In this document: in pieces, positions 26,199 through 34,641 of the stretch
Position numbering within the stretch: position 1 is the first letter of the stretch
Layout of the letters: every line of letters begins with the position of its first letter
Origin: Paenibacillus lutimineralis
Lineage (GTDB): Bacteria > Bacillota > Bacilli > Paenibacillales > Paenibacillaceae
Direction: 5' to 3'
DNA length: 64,000 nucleotides
Assembly: GCF_003991425.1 (NCBI RefSeq)
Contig: NZ_CP034346.1
Location: forward strand, 2,827,501-2,891,500
The notes under the pieces: model-generated
What the model was told of the DNA's origin: nothing
The model's database searches: none
Seen by the model: the letters and a program-made list of their open reading frames with translations, nothing else
Made by a program: the position numbers and the translations under genes

Positions 26199-27923
26199 AT
26201 GAGCCATTTACTGACTGGCGTACCTGCTTCACCAGGGATTGCTATCGCGAAGGCTTACCGGCTGGAAATGGAAGAATCCATACCACAGCGTAAAGAGATT
26301 GAAGACAAAGCTGCCGAGATGCGGCGTCTAAAAGAAGCCATTGAATCAGCAAAGGTCGATATCGACCGGATCAGGGAACAGACCCTGGAACGGTTAGGGC
26401 CGAAAAAGGCAGAAATATTCGAAGCGCATTTATTTTTACTGGATGATCCGGAATTGACCGATGCGGCATTGGCTCGAATTGAGAGAGAGGGCGTCTGTGC
26501 GGAATTTGCCTTGTATGATGTGGCAGCAGCGATCATGGACGCGCTGCGGTCAATGGACAATGAAATGCTGCGCGAACGAGCGGCGGATGTCGAGGATATC
26601 ACGAGACGAGTGATCAACAAGCTGGAGGGACGTGCGCATCATACGTTCTCCGAGCTGAGTGACGAGGCAATCCTATTTGCCAAAGACTTAACCCCATCGG
26701 ATACGGCCCAACTGAATATGGATTATATACGCGGCTTTGTTACGGAAATGGGCAGCCGTACATCTCATTCAGCCATCATGGCTCGTTCCTTAGAGCTTGC
26801 AGCTGTAGTTGGCGCGGGAACCGATGCGTCACATATCAGAACAGGTGACACTGTTATTTTGGATGCGACGAGTGGCAAGATTATTGTGAACCCCTCACGT
26901 AACCAGATGGAAGATTATTCTGAGCGTAAGCGTAAATATGAAGATGATGTATTACGAATGAAAAGCTATGTGGATCGACCTTCGGTAACTGCGGATGAAG
27001 TACATGTGGAATTAGCGGGGAATATCGGCGGGATCGATGATCTGGAGAAGGTTTTGGCCAATGGGGCTGATGGGATCGGATTGTTCCGGACAGAGTTCTT
27101 GTATATGGGGCGTTCAACGTTCCCTTCGGAAGAGGAGCAGTATTCCGTCTACAAGCATGTATTGCAGAAAATGAACGGCAAACGGGTGGTCATCCGAACT
27201 CTCGACATCGGGGGAGACAAGGAACTAAGTTATATGCAGCTGCCGCAAGAAATGAATCCGTTCCTTGGTCTTCGGGCTATCCGTCTCTGTCTGGATCGGG
27301 AGGATCTGTTCCGAACGCAACTAAGAGCACTACTCAGGGCAAGCGCACATGGGAAGTTGGCTATTATGTTCCCGATGATCTCCATATTGAGTGAGCTGCG
27401 TGAAGCGAAGCGGATCTTGAACGAAGAAAGAATTCGTCTGGAGCAAGAAGGAGTCATGATCGCAAGTGAGCTTGAGGTTGGCATTATGATCGAGACTCCG
27501 GCTGCTGCCCTTGCTGCGGATCTACTGGCAGAGGAAGTAGATTTCTTCAGCATTGGGACAAATGATCTGATTCAATATACGATGGCTGCGGACCGGATGA
27601 ACGAATCCGTCTCCTACTTATACCAGCCGCATCATCCAGTGATCCTTCGTATGGTACAGCTCGTCATTCAAGCTGCGGATCACCGCGGTAAATGGGTGGG
27701 AATGTGTGGAGAAATGGCGGGGGATGCATCCGCGATTCCACTGCTGCTTGGTCTTGGTCTGCATGAGTTCAGCATGAGTGCATCATCCGTGCTTCCGGCG
27801 CGGGAACTGCTGTCACGGTTGTCCAAGCAGGAATGGTCTCGGCTTGCGGTAGAAGCGCTGAGCATGAGCAGTCAACAAGAGGTGCTTGATTTCGTAAATA
27901 ACCAGCTGAGGAGTGAAGCATAA
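26199..27923 (+). CDS. ptsI: PTS enzyme I (phosphoenolpyruvate-protein phosphotransferase)
   Basis: 574 residues, full length for enzyme I. The phosphorylated residue is His190 in TEMGSRTSHSAIMAR; DGIGLFRTEFLYMGR, RTLDIGGDKEL and MCGEMAGD form the PEP-binding and catalytic regions. AGGAGGG (26187-26193) sets the start at ATG 26199. It takes phosphate from PEP and charges HPr. It lies 66 bp after mtlD inside the mannitol operon, which is not its usual place; in many Bacillota ptsHI form a separate operon. Confidence 0.95.
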   Translation: MSHLLTGVPASPGIAIAKAYRLEMEESIPQRKEIEDKAAEMRRLKEAIESAKVDIDRIREQTLERLGPKKAEIFEAHLFLLDDPELTDAALARIEREGVCAEFALYDVAAAIMDALRSMDNEMLRERAADVEDITRRVINKLEGRAHHTFSELSDEAILFAKDLTPSDTAQLNMDYIRGFVTEMGSRTSHSAIMARSLELAAVVGAGTDASHIRTGDTVILDATSGKIIVNPSRNQMEDYSERKRKYEDDVLRMKSYVDRPSVTADEVHVELAGNIGGIDDLEKVLANGADGIGLFRTEFLYMGRSTFPSEEEQYSVYKHVLQKMNGKRVVIRTLDIGGDKELSYMQLPQEMNPFLGLRAIRLCLDREDLFRTQLRALLRASAHGKLAIMFPMISILSELREAKRILNEERIRLEQEGVMIASELEVGIMIETPAAALAADLLAEEVDFFSIGTNDLIQYTMAADRMNESVSYLYQPHHPVILRMVQLVIQAADHRGKWVGMCGEMAGDASAIPLLLGLGLHEFSMSASSVLPARELLSRLSKQEWSRLAVEALSMSSQQEVLDFVNNQLRSEA

Positions 27924-27925
27924 CG

Positions 27926-28189
27926 ATGATATCGCAAGTGTTTACCGTCATACACCCGCAAGGATTTCATGCGCGACCATCCAAAGCTTTCGCCGAGAAG
28001 GCCTATTTATTCCCTTGTCAGGTGACTCTATTTAAAGGAGATAAGCAAGCTAATGGCAAAAGCCCGCTTGGTCTGTTGACGCTCGGAATCTCAGCCGGGG
28101 ATGAGATTAGACTTGAGGTCGAAGGCGAGCAAGAAGCGCAGGCTTTCCAGGAGCTTGGCCGTATGTTAACGCAAATTTACGAGGAATAG
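27926..28189 (+). CDS. ptsH: HPr-family phosphocarrier
   Basis: 87 residues. His15 (GFHARPSK) is the catalytic phospho-site and Ser46 (GKSPLGLLTLGI) is in the position of the HPr-kinase regulatory site, although the usual SIMGVM after the Ser is PLGLLT. It starts 2 bp after ptsI, so it is co-translated. It carries phosphate from enzyme I to MtlF. Retention of Ser46 leaves a role in CcpA-dependent repression possible; the altered flank makes that less certain. Last gene of the mannitol operon. Confidence 0.93.
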   Translation: MISQVFTVIHPQGFHARPSKAFAEKAYLFPCQVTLFKGDKQANGKSPLGLLTLGISAGDEIRLEVEGEQEAQAFQELGRMLTQIYEE

Positions 28190-28201
28190 AATAAGGGTAA
28201 G

Positions 28202-28249
28202 CAACCGTCCTGGTCTATGATTTCAGAAGCCCAGGACGGTTGTTTTTTT
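28202..28249 (+). terminator. Terminator of the mannitol operon
   Basis: A perfect 12-bp stem (CAACCGTCCTGG with CCAGGACGGTTG) with a 17-base loop and a run of seven T. Confidence 0.92.
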
Positions 28250-28331
28250 GCGTATGTATAAAAATAACGTCGAAAATGTGCATTGCGGATGCCGAAACGG
28301 GAGTATAAAATAAGCTTGAGCGAAATGAGAT

Positions 28332-28346
28332 TGAGAATCATTATCG
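28332..28346. promoter_or_regulatory. Fur box upstream of the third iron locus
   Basis: TGAGAAT-C-ATTATCG matches the 7-1-7 model at 6/7 and 6/7 and lies 60 bp before the lipoprotein start. The segment after it has short direct repeats of GAT(C/A)GAT type without a clear role. Confidence 0.75.
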
Positions 28347-28405
28347 ACTGATCGATAGATTGATAGATTATTTCGTTGATCATTGATATAGGAGAGGATC
28401 ATGTT

Positions 28406-29410
28406 ATGGGAAAATCTCGCCGATGGGCAGCGGTCTGCCTGGCTGTTCTGCTTAGCCTGTCCGTTGCCCTTGCCGGATGCGGCAAGCAAGGGGAGTCAAA
28501 TAAGCAGGCAGGACAAGTCGGCAAAGAAGGGACTGCTCAGCAGCAGACCAATCCTGCGGGGGAACAGCCATCAAGCGGTACCCGAACCGTAAGCGATGAA
28601 TTCGGAGAGGTTGAGATTCCTGTCCATCCTCAGCGCATTGCCGGGGTCTATTTGGAGGATTATCTGGTCGCACTTGGCATAACGCCGGTCGTTCAGTGGT
28701 ATCATCCGAACTGGGGCAAGCAAGACTATCTCGATTTGGATGTTCCCCAGTTCGATATTACAGGCAGCGTTGAAGCATTGCTGGACGCGTCTCCGGATCT
28801 GATTATCGTGGATGGAGTTGTTGATGCCGCCAAGTACGAAATATACTCCAAGATCGCTCCCACCTATCGCTTGCCCGAGAATATACTGCAGAATCCTCCG
28901 GAAATTCTCTGCACGATCGCTGATCTGGTGAATCAAAAAGAGAAGGGCGAAGAAGTACTTAAGCAATATGACCAAAAGGTTGAGGATGCAAAAGAAAAAT
29001 TGAAGAGCGCAATTGGGGATGAGACGGTAGCCGTCATCCGTCTGAATATTGGGGATAAGACACTCGCCTTATTCGGCATCGAAAATCGGTACTCAGGCAA
29101 TATTTATAAAGAAATCGGCCTGACGCCTCCAACCATGGTGAGCGAGATGAAGGATTTCCATGCGGTTATCTCAGAAGAGGTGCTTCCGGAATTGAATGTG
29201 GATCATATTATTGTGTTCCCTTCGAACGGCTATTGGGATTCGGCGGAAAATAGAGAAGCTGAGAAGTTGTTCGATAGTCCGTTGTGGAAGTCTATGCCTG
29301 CCGTGAAGAATGGACATGTATATCAGGTCGATCGGACGCATTGGCAATCCGGTGCGATCTACGCGAATATGAAGAAAATCGATGATCTACTGAATATCTT
29401 CATTAAATAA
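28406..29410 (+). CDS. Iron-siderophore substrate-binding lipoprotein
   Basis: A 334-residue precursor. Signal peptide with lipobox VALAGC, Cys25 lipidated, then a Gln/Gly/Ala-rich linker. The mature part has the FeuA-type fold: TVSDEFGEVEIPVHPQRIAG, LEDYLVALGITPVVQ, ASPDLIIVDG, and SPLWKSMPAVKNGHVYQVD near the end. GGAGAGG (28391-28397) sets the start at ATG 28406. The mature domain is clearly paralogous to the C-terminal domain of the AraC-type regulator at 29538, which suggests that both bind the same siderophore. No permease lies immediately next to it; the FecCD pair 3 kb downstream is the likely partner. Confidence 0.93.
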   Translation: MGKSRRWAAVCLAVLLSLSVALAGCGKQGESNKQAGQVGKEGTAQQQTNPAGEQPSSGTRTVSDEFGEVEIPVHPQRIAGVYLEDYLVALGITPVVQWYHPNWGKQDYLDLDVPQFDITGSVEALLDASPDLIIVDGVVDAAKYEIYSKIAPTYRLPENILQNPPEILCTIADLVNQKEKGEEVLKQYDQKVEDAKEKLKSAIGDETVAVIRLNIGDKTLALFGIENRYSGNIYKEIGLTPPTMVSEMKDFHAVISEEVLPELNVDHIIVFPSNGYWDSAENREAEKLFDSPLWKSMPAVKNGHVYQVDRTHWQSGAIYANMKKIDDLLNIFIK

Positions 29411-29493
29411 GATTCGTGATATTTGTAGCCTTATGAATTGAAGAAAACACCGTCAGGAGAGCGATCCTTATTAGGGATGAGCTTTCTTGGCGT

Positions 29494-29517
29494 TTGTTAT
29501 ATCTATTTATATAACAA
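29494..29517. promoter_or_regulatory. 9-bp inverted repeat before the Btr-like gene
   Basis: TTGTTATAT and ATATAACAA are separated by six bases and end 20 bp before ATG 29538. No Fur-like sequence was seen in this 127-bp gap. It could be an autoregulatory site. An imperfect stem (29462-29490 region) upstream could weakly terminate the previous gene. Confidence 0.4.
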
Positions 29518-29537
29518 CTTGATAGGAAAGGGATAAG

Positions 29538-31160
29538 ATGAGCCACGCAGGATTAATGAACATACCCTACTCCATGTTATTCTCTATGTTTGGCATGGAT
29601 TATTGCTACTTGCCCCCAGAATCACCGAATAACGCGATTATAGCGAAACATCATATCATGCTCATTACAGTTCGCGGGGAAGGAACGCTTACTATCGATG
29701 AGGTCCTTTTGAATATGAAGCACGGTAAAGGTTATTTAATCCCTCCCGGCTCGGCCTACCGCATTAGACCGGGCAAGGAAGGGATCAGCTATTATCTGAT
29801 ACTGTTCGGGATGCTGAGGTTAAGAGAAGGGGGGAGCGCCGCTGTAGAGGAAGTAATTCCGGAGCGGTTATTGTCCCCAGGCGAATTGAACTGCCAACCG
29901 TTCTCCCAATGCATAGATCGCCTTGAAATATTGTATCAAATGATGGATTGCCGGGCTGAGCTTGAGCTCTTTGAGCAGCAGATCAGGTTCCAGGATTGGC
30001 TTCGATTCATTTTTAGGCAAAATGGGTTCGTGGGGAAGGAGAGGGATACGCGTCAAGCCGTGGAAGCTTCGATTCAGCATATTAAGCAGAACTATCAAGA
30101 GTCGCTCACGGTAGATCACCTGGCCACGCAGGCGAATATCACACGCTGGCAGTATACGCGCATTTTTAAGGAAATGACCGGTAAGGTACCGCTGGAATAT
30201 ATTAATGATTTCCGAATTGACCGGGCCAAGCAGCAGCTGCTAATGTCGAATGACCGCCTATTCGAGATTGCGCAGAACGTCGGGTTTAATAATGAGTATT
30301 ATTTCAACCGGCGCTTCAAGAAATCGGTGGGTGTGTCGCCCGGACAGTATCGACGTAGTTATATGGGCAAGAAACGGGTATTTGCGCCATTTCTGGAGGA
30401 TTTCCTGGTGGCCCTTGGCGTCACCCCTCTCATACAGTGCAGTCAAGCGGAATGGGGGAAGCAAGAGTATCTTAAACTGGCTAATGTGCCTGTATTTGAT
30501 GTCGGAACAGGAGATATGGATGCGCTATCGTCACATAAGCCTGACATCATTATTATGGACGGCGGGTTCAGTCGCTGGATTTCTTCAGATGTGCTGGGAA
30601 GCCTCGCACCGATGTACAGCCTCTCTCATCCTGGGGAAGATTGGCGCTCCACTTTAGAGACTGTCGCAGATTTACTAGACTGCAAATCAAAGGTTGTCGA
30701 TATTATCGGGGACTATGAACAGAGATCCGATAAGGCGCGTAAATTGCTTAAACCGTTGTTACAGCGGCAGAGTGTAGCTTTTCTGCGTATCTCAGCGCTT
30801 GGGATCAGCCTATATGGGGATGAAAACCATGGCTATACAGGCCCGATCCTCTACCGTGATCTCGGTCTGACGCCTCCCTTGCTTGTGAAGAAATTGACCA
30901 GGGATGCGAGGAAGGTATTGCTAGAGCCGCTGGAGCTATTAGAGCTTGATGCTGATCATTTGTTTATCACATTCGATAAGCGTCATTCCGCAAGAGATGG
31001 AGAGGAGAGGGAGATTTTGAACTCACCACTCTGGCAATCGCTCCGAGCAGTGAGGAGTGGCAGCGTGTACGAGGTGGATTTTTATACATGGATGAACTAT
31101 GGGATTCTATCTCACCGCAAAAAAATAGATGACGTGCTGGCAGCGCTGACTTCAGGCTAG
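29538..31160 (+). CDS. Btr-like regulator: cupin, AraC HTH and siderophore-binding domain
   Basis: 540 residues in three parts: an AraC-type cupin domain (about 30-95; MLITVRGEGTLTIDE, GYLIPPGSAYRIRPG), a double HTH (about 175-273; LTVDHLATQANITRWQYTRIF, LFEIAQNVGFNNEYYFNRRF, VGVSPGQYRR) and a binding-protein fold without signal peptide (279-538). Architecture and length match B. subtilis Btr, which activates bacillibactin uptake genes on binding the ferric siderophore. The last domain is a close paralogue of the lipoprotein upstream (LEDFLVALGVTPLIQ here, LEDYLVALGITPVVQ there). AGGAAAGG precedes the ATG. Activation of the flanking uptake genes is inferred. Confidence 0.92.
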   Translation: MSHAGLMNIPYSMLFSMFGMDYCYLPPESPNNAIIAKHHIMLITVRGEGTLTIDEVLLNMKHGKGYLIPPGSAYRIRPGKEGISYYLILFGMLRLREGGSAAVEEVIPERLLSPGELNCQPFSQCIDRLEILYQMMDCRAELELFEQQIRFQDWLRFIFRQNGFVGKERDTRQAVEASIQHIKQNYQESLTVDHLATQANITRWQYTRIFKEMTGKVPLEYINDFRIDRAKQQLLMSNDRLFEIAQNVGFNNEYYFNRRFKKSVGVSPGQYRRSYMGKKRVFAPFLEDFLVALGVTPLIQCSQAEWGKQEYLKLANVPVFDVGTGDMDALSSHKPDIIIMDGGFSRWISSDVLGSLAPMYSLSHPGEDWRSTLETVADLLDCKSKVVDIIGDYEQRSDKARKLLKPLLQRQSVAFLRISALGISLYGDENHGYTGPILYRDLGLTPPLLVKKLTRDARKVLLEPLELLELDADHLFITFDKRHSARDGEEREILNSPLWQSLRAVRSGSVYEVDFYTWMNYGILSHRKKIDDVLAALTSG

Positions 31161-31213
31161 ATTCAACCTTTAAAGAAAAAAAAGGATTGTTTGAATATCC
31201 ATCTCGTGGTAAA

Positions 31214-31230
31214 TTGATAATGATTATCAA
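31214..31230. promoter_or_regulatory. Perfect Fur box
   Basis: TTGATAATGATTATCAA contains a perfect 7-1-7 site (TGATAAT-G-ATTATCA), followed by a further half-site-like ATATCAA. It lies 29 bp before the lipoprotein start at 31259. Confidence 0.9.
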
Positions 31231-31258
31231 TATCAATTACAAAAGGAGAGGAACTATT

Positions 31259-32266
31259 TTGCATAAATCTTCAAGGTTGTATATTTTGCTAGTTTGTCTG
31301 CTAGGAATAGCTGTGCTATTGGCAGCATGTGGACAGTCTACAGGGAATTCATCTTCCTCTGGCCAGGGGGAAAAGAACAATACTTCAGGCAATGTCCCAA
31401 CAGCTTCATCATCGAATGCCTCCGATTCGGCGGAGACGTTTATATTCCAAGCTGGGAACGGAGACGTTGAAGTCCCTAAAAACCCGCAGCGTATCGTCGA
31501 TTTGACGAATTTCTATACAGGTTATTTCCTGGCGATTGGAGTGAAGCCTGTCGGCGTACTCTCCGGAGCGATGGAAAATCCATATTTTGCAGGGAAGCTG
31601 GATGAAACGGAGGATCTCGGAGTGGATCCTTCGCCGGAGAAGATTCTTGAGCTAAACCCGGACTTGATCATTACATTCACCGGCAGTGAGGGAATCGACA
31701 AGCTGGAGCAGATCGCCCCTGTCGTAGCTATCGACTATGGGAAGAAGAATTATAAAGATCAGATTATTGATTTCGGCAAGCTGACAGGCAAAGAGAAAGA
31801 GGCTGAGGATTGGGTAGCTGGGTGGAAAGCAAAAATTGATGATCTGAAGCCGAAGGTACAAGCGGCGGTCGGGGATAAAACCGTATCTATCCTTAATCCA
31901 TATTCCAAAGGGTTGTATGTCTTCGGCCACAACTATGGCCGTGGCGGAGAGATTATTTATGACGAATTTGGCCTTAAGGCGCCGCCTGAAGCGCAGAAGG
32001 AAGCGATCGACAGCGGAACAGGCTGGGCTTCCATCTCTCTTGAGAAGCTGCCGGAGTACGCGGGCGATATCATCTTCACCTGTCCCTGGGCCGGCGATAC
32101 GAGCGATCCGAAGATCGTCTATGACAGTGCGATTTGGAAAGGACTCCCTGGCGTAAAAGCGGGGCATGTATTCCAACTAAATCCACACAGTGATACATAC
32201 AGTGATCCGGTATCGCTTGAAGCGCAGCTGGAGTTCATCTCAAGCAGCCTGTTGTCAGTTCAATAG
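31259..32266 (+). CDS. Iron-siderophore substrate-binding lipoprotein (FhuD/YfiY-like)
   Basis: A 335-residue precursor starting with TTG after AAAAGGAGAGG. The signal peptide ends in lipobox LLAAC, followed by a 35-residue Ser/Asn-rich linker. The mature part is a class III binding protein: GDVEVPKNPQRIVDL, PEKILELNPDLIITF, IYDEFGLKAPPEA and SAIWKGLPGVKAGHVFQL. Sequence is clearly different from the lipoprotein at 28406, so it may bind another siderophore, possibly a hydroxamate or carboxylate. It heads the operon with two FecCD permeases, under a perfect Fur box. Confidence 0.93.
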   Translation: MHKSSRLYILLVCLLGIAVLLAACGQSTGNSSSSGQGEKNNTSGNVPTASSSNASDSAETFIFQAGNGDVEVPKNPQRIVDLTNFYTGYFLAIGVKPVGVLSGAMENPYFAGKLDETEDLGVDPSPEKILELNPDLIITFTGSEGIDKLEQIAPVVAIDYGKKNYKDQIIDFGKLTGKEKEAEDWVAGWKAKIDDLKPKVQAAVGDKTVSILNPYSKGLYVFGHNYGRGGEIIYDEFGLKAPPEAQKEAIDSGTGWASISLEKLPEYAGDIIFTCPWAGDTSDPKIVYDSAIWKGLPGVKAGHVFQLNPHSDTYSDPVSLEAQLEFISSSLLSVQ

Positions 32267-32390
32267 GATGAACAGTCTGGCAGGTACCGATTGGTTGCTT
32301 CAGGGCCGATGGCGGAGAACATGGAAGCGGATGATGCCGTGAATGCAGTGACCGGCAAATACTAGCGATTGCCCGCAGCAATGCAAGCAA

Positions 32391-32417
32391 AATGGCCGCT
32401 TCGTTAGAGCGGTCATT
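32391..32417 (+). terminator. Hairpin between lipoprotein and permease genes
   Basis: AATGGCCGCT and AGCGGTCATT form a 10-bp stem with a 7-base loop, followed only by TATGTTCG. It is more likely an attenuator or mRNA-processing stem that keeps the lipoprotein mRNA more abundant than the permease part. The 190-bp gap also holds a 32-codon open stretch in frame with the lipoprotein (see findings). Confidence 0.5.
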
Positions 32418-32458
32418 TATGTTCGAACTGAAATTCTGATAGGTAAAGGTGGCTTAAA

Positions 32459-33523
32459 ATGAGTCTTGGCAAGATAGATATGAATCTTACACAACAGAAT
32501 GAAGAGGTTAAGGAAGTGACGTTCCGTTCACATCCGTGGGCGGCGGCAATCATTCTGGTTGGAGGCGTAGTGGCTCTGATTCTCAGCATCGGTCTGTCCG
32601 TATCCTTTGGGGCGGCGGATATTAAGTTTACAACCGTCTGGGAGGCGATATTTCGCTACAATTCCGATCTGACACAGCATCAGATTATTCAGGAACTCCG
32701 GCTGCCGCGCGTTCTCGGTGGAGCGATGGTTGGCACTTGCTTCGCCGTAGCCGGAGCCATTATGCAGGGAATGACGCGCAATCCGCTAGCCGATTCAGGT
32801 CTGCTTGGTTTGAACGCCGGTGCTGGCTTTGCCTTGGCGCTCTGCTTTGCTTTTTTCCCTGGTCTGCCATTTATGTACCTAATTCTGTATTCCTTCCTGG
32901 GAGCCGGAATTGGGGCAGGGATTGTCTACGGCATCGGCTCTATGGTCAAAGGCGGACTAACGCCACTGCGTCTGGTTCTGGCCGGGGCGGCTGTATCCGC
33001 ATTGCTGTCCGCGCTTAGCGAAGGAATAGCTCTCTATTTCCGTATCGGGCAGGATCTCGCTTTCTGGTATGCGGGTGGTGTTGCAGGTACGAGCTGGCTA
33101 CAGCTTAAAATCATGTTCCCTTGGGTGCTTGCGGCTGTAGTTGGAGCGATTATTCTGTCCCGCTCGATCACGATGCTTAGTCTGGGCGATGATGTAGCTA
33201 GGGGTCTGGGACTTCGCAGTGGTACGGTGAAGCTATTCGGCGCTACTATTGTGCTGATTTTGGCCGGAGCAGCTGTCTCGGTAGTAGGCGCTGTCGGCTT
33301 TGTAGGCCTGGTTATCCCTCATTTGACCCGGAAGCTGGTTGGGGTGGATTACCGTCTGATTATCCCGTGTTCCGCAGTTCTCGGAGCTTTGCTCGTCGTG
33401 TTTGCGGACCTGGCGGCAAGAATGGTCAACCCGCCATACGAGACTCCACTCGGTGCTCTGATTGCACTGATAGGGGTACCCTTCTTCCTCTATATTTCAC
33501 GCAAGGAAGGGAGGGAGCTGTAA
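32459..33523 (+). CDS. FecCD-family siderophore ABC permease, subunit 1
   Basis: 354 residues with a polar N-terminal extension of about 22 residues and 9-10 membrane helices. Family motifs: RLPRVLGGAMVGTCFAVAGAIMQGMTRNPLADSGLLGLNAGAGFAL split over helix 2-3, and GFVGLVIPHLTRKLVG near the C-terminus where the ATPase docks. The stop overlaps the next start (TAATG). It forms the heterodimeric membrane channel for ferric siderophores. No ATPase of the FecE/FhuC/YusV type is encoded in the window. Confidence 0.93.
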   Translation: MSLGKIDMNLTQQNEEVKEVTFRSHPWAAAIILVGGVVALILSIGLSVSFGAADIKFTTVWEAIFRYNSDLTQHQIIQELRLPRVLGGAMVGTCFAVAGAIMQGMTRNPLADSGLLGLNAGAGFALALCFAFFPGLPFMYLILYSFLGAGIGAGIVYGIGSMVKGGLTPLRLVLAGAAVSALLSALSEGIALYFRIGQDLAFWYAGGVAGTSWLQLKIMFPWVLAAVVGAIILSRSITMLSLGDDVARGLGLRSGTVKLFGATIVLILAGAAVSVVGAVGFVGLVIPHLTRKLVGVDYRLIIPCSAVLGALLVVFADLAARMVNPPYETPLGALIALIGVPFFLYISRKEGREL

Positions 33524-34581
33524 TGGCGCAACCAACATTTGAGACGGACAATAATAATTCGAATATTTCATCTGAAGACAGACGTCAGTATAGAAGAAAT
33601 GTTACCGTTCTGCTTACGCTTGGGCTGCTCATTATCATTGCCTTTGTACTAAGCATGAACACTGGCTTTATCCGCCTCTCACCGCTAGACACGATCCGAA
33701 CCTTGTTTGGGGGAGGAACCGAGAAGGAGCAACTGATTCTGTTCGATTTCCGCTTGCCCCGCATCGTAATATCCGTGCTGATTGGTGCCGGACTGGCCGT
33801 GTCTGGCTGTATTATGCAGGGCATATCCCGAAATGCGCTTGCCGATCCGGGAATCCTGGGCATTAATGCTGGAGCCGGATTAGTTGTATTAATCTTCGTA
33901 GCCTACTATCCGAATATGGGCACAGCTTCGATATTCTTGCTGCCTGTACTGGCATGGATTGGCGCGGGAGTGACGGCAGCCATTATTTTCTCCTTATCCT
34001 ATAAGCGCCATAAAGGTCTGCTGCCAACGCGCCTGCTGTTGACCGGTGTAGCCGTTGCCGCAGGCATCAGCGCAGCGACGATTGTTATTACATTACGAAT
34101 TAACCCGGAGAAGTATCAGTTCGTGGCTACCTGGATGGCCGGAAGTATCTGGGGAACGAACTGGAAGTTTGTTCTGGCGCTGCTTCCATTCATTGTGATT
34201 CTACTTCCGTTCGTATTCTCTAAAGCGCGGACGATGAACGTGCTCAATCTGGGGGAGATGACAGCGATCGGTTTGGGCGCAAAGGTGTCCAGGGAGCAGA
34301 TTGTGCTACTTGCAGCTGCTGTAGGACTGGCGGGCTCCTGTGTAGCAGTCAGCGGCGGCATAGGTTTTGTGGGCTTGATCGGACCGCATCTGGCCAGAAG
34401 GCTCGTAGGACCGAAGCATCAAGCGTTATTGCCGGCGTCTGCGTTGACTGGATCTTTCATGGTCATCGTAGCTGATATGTTGGGGCGTTTGATTCTGCAA
34501 CCGTCCGAAATACCCGCAGGTATTATCGTTGCCATTGTCGGAGCGCCATATTTTCTATATTTGCTAGCTCATTCACGATAA
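33523..34581 (+). CDS. FecCD-family siderophore ABC permease, subunit 2
   Basis: 352 residues. A 38-residue polar N-terminus rich in Asn precedes the first helix. Motifs RLPRIVISVLIGAGLAVSG, IMQGISRNALADPGILGINAG and GFVGLIGPHLARRLVG are typical for FecD/FhuG. GGAAGGGAGG upstream and a one-base overlap with the previous gene set the start at ATG 33523. It pairs with the preceding permease. Confidence 0.93.
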   Translation: MAQPTFETDNNNSNISSEDRRQYRRNVTVLLTLGLLIIIAFVLSMNTGFIRLSPLDTIRTLFGGGTEKEQLILFDFRLPRIVISVLIGAGLAVSGCIMQGISRNALADPGILGINAGAGLVVLIFVAYYPNMGTASIFLLPVLAWIGAGVTAAIIFSLSYKRHKGLLPTRLLLTGVAVAAGISAATIVITLRINPEKYQFVATWMAGSIWGTNWKFVLALLPFIVILLPFVFSKARTMNVLNLGEMTAIGLGAKVSREQIVLLAAAVGLAGSCVAVSGGIGFVGLIGPHLARRLVGPKHQALLPASALTGSFMVIVADMLGRLILQPSEIPAGIIVAIVGAPYFLYLLAHSR

Positions 34582-34641
34582 TAGAGCCGATTTTGCGATC
34601 GGGGATTTGCCATAAGTTCGTAGGAAGGGAGCGTATACTCT

